Source: Stenotrophomonas koreensis (lineage in GTDB: Bacteria; Pseudomonadota; Gammaproteobacteria; Xanthomonadales; Xanthomonadaceae). From it: DNA of 64,000 nt. The first letter of the stretch is position 1, and each line of letters starts with the position of its first letter. Positions 61,664 to 64,000 of the stretch are shown here, piece after piece. The position numbers and the translations under genes were made by a program. The stretch covers positions 62,001 to 126,000 of the forward strand of contig NZ_LDJH01000005.1 in assembly GCF_001431525.1 (NCBI RefSeq), given 5' to 3'. The notes under the pieces are model-generated. The model ran no database searches. It was not told the origin of the DNA and saw only the letters and a program-made list of their open reading frames with translations.

Positions 61664-63760
61664 ATGTCCAAGATCGTTTCGGCCTGCCTGGCGGCAGGCA
61701 TGTTTGCCAGTGGTGCGGCGATGGCCGCTGACAATGCCGACCCGTACCAGTGGCTGGAGGAGGTCAGCGGCGAGCAGGCGCTGGATTGGGTCAAGGCGCG
61801 CAATGCCCAGGCCGAAGCCCGGCTGGCCACCACCCCGGCCTTTGCGCAGACCGAAACGGCGATCCGGGAAGTGCTCGATTCCGATGCGCGCATCCCCGGC
61901 GTCTACAAGATGGGCGGCTACTACTACAACTTCTGGAAAGACAAGAACAACGCCCGTGGCATCTGGCGGCGCACCACCCTGGCCGAATACCGCAAGGCCG
62001 AGCCGGCCTGGGAAACCCTGCTGGACCTGGATGCACTGAACAAGGCCGAGGGCGAGAACTGGGTCTGGCACGGTGCCAACTGCCTGCGTCCGGCCTATGA
62101 GCGTTGCCTGATCGCACTGTCGCGTGGCGGTGCCGACGCCGATGTCACCCGCGAGTTCAACCTGGCCACCAAGTCCTGGGTGGAGGACGGTTTCTACCGC
62201 GCCGAGGCCAAGGGCGGGCTGGCCTGGATCGACCAGGACAACGTGTTTGTCTACACCGATTTTGGCGATGGCTCGATGACCACCTCCGGTTACCCGCGGG
62301 TGGTCAAGCAGTGGACCCGCGGCACGCCGATGGCCAGCGCCCGGGTGGTCTACGAAGGCCAGGCCGATGACATGTACATCGCCGCTATGCACGACGACAC
62401 CCCGGGCTTTGCGCGCAGCTTCGTCTCGCGCACGCTGGCCTTCTACAACAACGAGCTGTACCTGATCGCTGACGGCGGCCAGCTGCAGAAGATCGACGCG
62501 CCCAATTCGGCCGAGAAGTCGGTCTTCCGCAACTGGCTGACCTTCGAGCTGCGCGAGCCGTGGACCATTGCCGGTACGCAGTACCCGGCCGGTTCGTTGC
62601 TGGTCACCGATTTCAATGCCTGGATGGCTGGCCAACGCCAGGTGCAGGTGCTGTTCACCCCGACCGACACCACCTCGCTGGCCGGCTTCACGTGGACCAA
62701 CAGCCACCTGGTACTGAACGTGCTGGACGACGTGAAGAACCGGCTGGAAGTGTTGACCCCGGGGCAGGGCAGCTGGAGCCGTGCGCCGTTCGTTGGCGCG
62801 CCGTCCTTTGGCACGATCAGCGTCGGCGCGGTGGACCGCGATGAATCCGATGCACTGTGGATGACCGCGGCCGACTACCTGACCCCGAGCACGCTGTCGC
62901 TGGTGCAGATCGGCCAGCCGCCGGAAGTGCTCAAGTCGATGCCGGCCTTCTTCGATGCCGAGGGCAAGGTGATCAACCAGCACTTTGCCACCAGTGCCGA
63001 TGGCACCCGGGTGCCGTACTTCATCGTCCACGACAAGGACATCACCCTGGATGGCAGCAACCCGACCCTGCTGTACGGCTATGGTGGTTTTGAAATCTCG
63101 CTGACCCCGGGCTACTCGGCCAGCATGGGTCGCGCCTGGCTGGCCCAGGGCGGTGTGTATGTGGTGGCCAACATCCGTGGTGGTGGCGAGTACGGCCCGC
63201 GCTGGCACCAGGCCGCACTGAAGGCCAACCGACACAAGGCCTACGAGGACTTTGCCGCGGTGGCGCGTGACCTGATCGCGCGCAAGGTCACCTCGCCGCA
63301 GCACCTGGGCGTGCAGGGTGGCAGCAATGGCGGCCTGCTCACCGGCAACATGCTCACCCAGTACCCGGAGCTGTTCGGTGCGGTGGTGGTGCAGGTGCCG
63401 CTGCTGGACATGCAGCGCTACCACAAGCTGCTGGCCGGGGCATCGTGGATGGCCGAATACGGCAACCCGGATACCAGCGATTGGGAATTCATCCGGACCT
63501 TCTCGCCGTACCACCTGTTCGATGCGGCCAAGGACTACCCGCCGGTGCTGTTCACCACCTCCACCCGCGATGACCGCGTGCATCCGGGCCACGCACGCAA
63601 GATGGCCGCGAAGATGATCGAAGCCGGCAAGGACGTGACCTACTACGAGAACATCGAAGGCGGTCACGGCGGGGCGGCCAACAATGCCCAGGCCGCGCAC
63701 ATGCAGGCGCTGGCCTACCGCTTCCTGTGGGAGCGTCTGGGCGGCAGCCAGGCTGAGTAA
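61664..63760 (+). CDS. Prolyl oligopeptidase family serine peptidase (S9)
   Basis: A 698-residue exported peptidase with a signal peptide (about 1-22, SACLAAGMFASGAAMAAD). The N-terminal propeller domain runs to about 410. The alpha/beta hydrolase domain has LLYGYGGFEISLTPGY, RGGGEYGPRWHQ, nucleophile Ser in QGGSNGGLL (about residue 552), Asp in STRDDRVHPGH (about 640) and His in EGGHGGAANN (about 668). It is S9A-like and would cut short proline-containing peptides in the periplasm. A terminator follows. Confidence 0.94.
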   Translation: MSKIVSACLAAGMFASGAAMAADNADPYQWLEEVSGEQALDWVKARNAQAEARLATTPAFAQTETAIREVLDSDARIPGVYKMGGYYYNFWKDKNNARGIWRRTTLAEYRKAEPAWETLLDLDALNKAEGENWVWHGANCLRPAYERCLIALSRGGADADVTREFNLATKSWVEDGFYRAEAKGGLAWIDQDNVFVYTDFGDGSMTTSGYPRVVKQWTRGTPMASARVVYEGQADDMYIAAMHDDTPGFARSFVSRTLAFYNNELYLIADGGQLQKIDAPNSAEKSVFRNWLTFELREPWTIAGTQYPAGSLLVTDFNAWMAGQRQVQVLFTPTDTTSLAGFTWTNSHLVLNVLDDVKNRLEVLTPGQGSWSRAPFVGAPSFGTISVGAVDRDESDALWMTAADYLTPSTLSLVQIGQPPEVLKSMPAFFDAEGKVINQHFATSADGTRVPYFIVHDKDITLDGSNPTLLYGYGGFEISLTPGYSASMGRAWLAQGGVYVVANIRGGGEYGPRWHQAALKANRHKAYEDFAAVARDLIARKVTSPQHLGVQGGSNGGLLTGNMLTQYPELFGAVVVQVPLLDMQRYHKLLAGASWMAEYGNPDTSDWEFIRTFSPYHLFDAAKDYPPVLFTTSTRDDRVHPGHARKMAAKMIEAGKDVTYYENIEGGHGGAANNAQAAHMQALAYRFLWERLGGSQAE

Positions 63761-63783
63761 ACCCCTGCCTTCGCTTGTGATCG

Positions 63784-63809
63784 ACAACGCCACCGCAAGG
63801 TGGCGTTGT
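63784..63809 (+). terminator. Terminator-like hairpin after the S9 peptidase
   Basis: ACAACGCCACC and GGTGGCGTTGT form a perfect 11-bp stem with a GCAA loop between convergent genes; T-rich runs follow on the plus strand. Confidence 0.7.
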
Positions 63810-63838
63810 TGTCTGCGCCGCCTGCCGTGTCGCGGTCT

Positions 63839-64000
63839 TCAGCGTTGTTGCTGCCAGCGCTGCAGGCCGCGTTCGATCCGGCCAACCGCCTGCAGCAGGC
63901 GCTCCACCGGCTGGGTGTAGGCGATGCGCAGGTGGGTACTGGCGCCGTGCTGGCCAAAATCCACCCCTGGCGTCAGCGCCACGTGTTCGGTTTCCAGCAG
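63839..64000 (-). CDS. Class I/II aminotransferase, C-terminal end only
   Basis: On the minus strand 53 residues run in frame from the window edge to a TGA. HVALTPGVDFGQHGASTHLR and IAYTQPVERLLQAVGRIERG are the C-terminal pattern of PLP-dependent class I/II aminotransferases, including the Arg that binds the substrate carboxylate (HLRIAYT). The rest lies beyond the window, so the substrate is unknown. Confidence 0.85.
   Translation of the reverse strand: MLETEHVALTPGVDFGQHGASTHLRIAYTQPVERLLQAVGRIERGLQRWQQQR

Overview
This is about 64 kb of GC-rich chromosome with the gene content and order of a gammaproteobacterium of the Xanthomonadaceae (Stenotrophomonas/Xanthomonas relatives). Pointers are the rhlB-ftsE-ftsX-rpoH block, the topA-smg-dprA / def-fmt-rsmB block, a monomeric isocitrate dehydrogenase next to aceK, algR-hemC, and a TolC-free, pilin- and LPS-rich envelope gene set. 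The genus is inferred from gene order and protein style only. Coding density is high and both strands are used in short runs. Many long antisense open frames exist, but they are products of the GC-rich third codon position.

Layout. 1-2.6 kb: 3' part of an M20 amidohydrolase, queF, a small LysM protein, a lipoprotein. 2.7-8 kb: monomeric isocitrate dehydrogenase, aceK, a TonB-like protein. 8-10.4 kb (minus): rho and trxA. 10.6-16.6 kb: rhlB, then the tightly coupled ftsE-ftsX-double receiver-ung run, then rpoH. 17-20 kb: a NYN/LOTUS protein convergent with priA. 20-26.3 kb: an unusual gap with paired DnaA boxes, a sigma-like membrane protein with a DUF3106 partner, a MATE transporter, sppA and an SDR enzyme. 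26.3-35.7 kb (minus): two DUF4124 proteins, tsaC, topA, a GYF-RDD protein, a GYF-pilin-like fusion, smg, dprA and a LysM protein. 35.9-43.7 kb: def-fmt-rsmB, then LPS-type genes (GT39, O-antigen ligase, GT2, glycerophosphotransferase). 43.6-48 kb (minus): two PH-domain membrane proteins, a GTP cyclohydrolase II and a LpxL-type acyltransferase. 48-50.7 kb: dtd, rpoD and a tRNA-Ile2(CAU). 50.7-51.9 kb: one IS3-family element with a 3-bp target duplication. 52-64 kb: a diguanylate cyclase, an outer-membrane protein, a carboxylesterase, algR, hemC, a DUF481 protein, a WYL regulator, a lipocalin, a small membrane protein, an S9 peptidase and the C-terminal end of an aminotransferase.

How the genes fit together. 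Most are housekeeping: transcription (rho, rpoH, rpoD), RNA and translation (rhlB, def, fmt, rsmB, dtd, tsaC, queF, tRNA), DNA (priA, topA, dprA, ung), division (ftsEX) and carbon flow at the isocitrate branch (icd, aceK). A second theme is the envelope: LPS core and O-antigen transfer, late acylation, OMPs, lipoprotein, LysM and PH-domain proteins. The only clear mobile DNA is the IS3 copy. No CRISPR array, prophage, toxin-antitoxin pair or defence island was seen.

The points most worth a second look are the DnaA-box palindrome with AT-rich DNA between priA and the sigma-like gene, the sigma-like/transmembrane fusion itself, AceK beside a monomeric IDH, the pair of GYF-domain membrane proteins (one pilin-like), and the degenerate receiver encoded directly behind ftsX.
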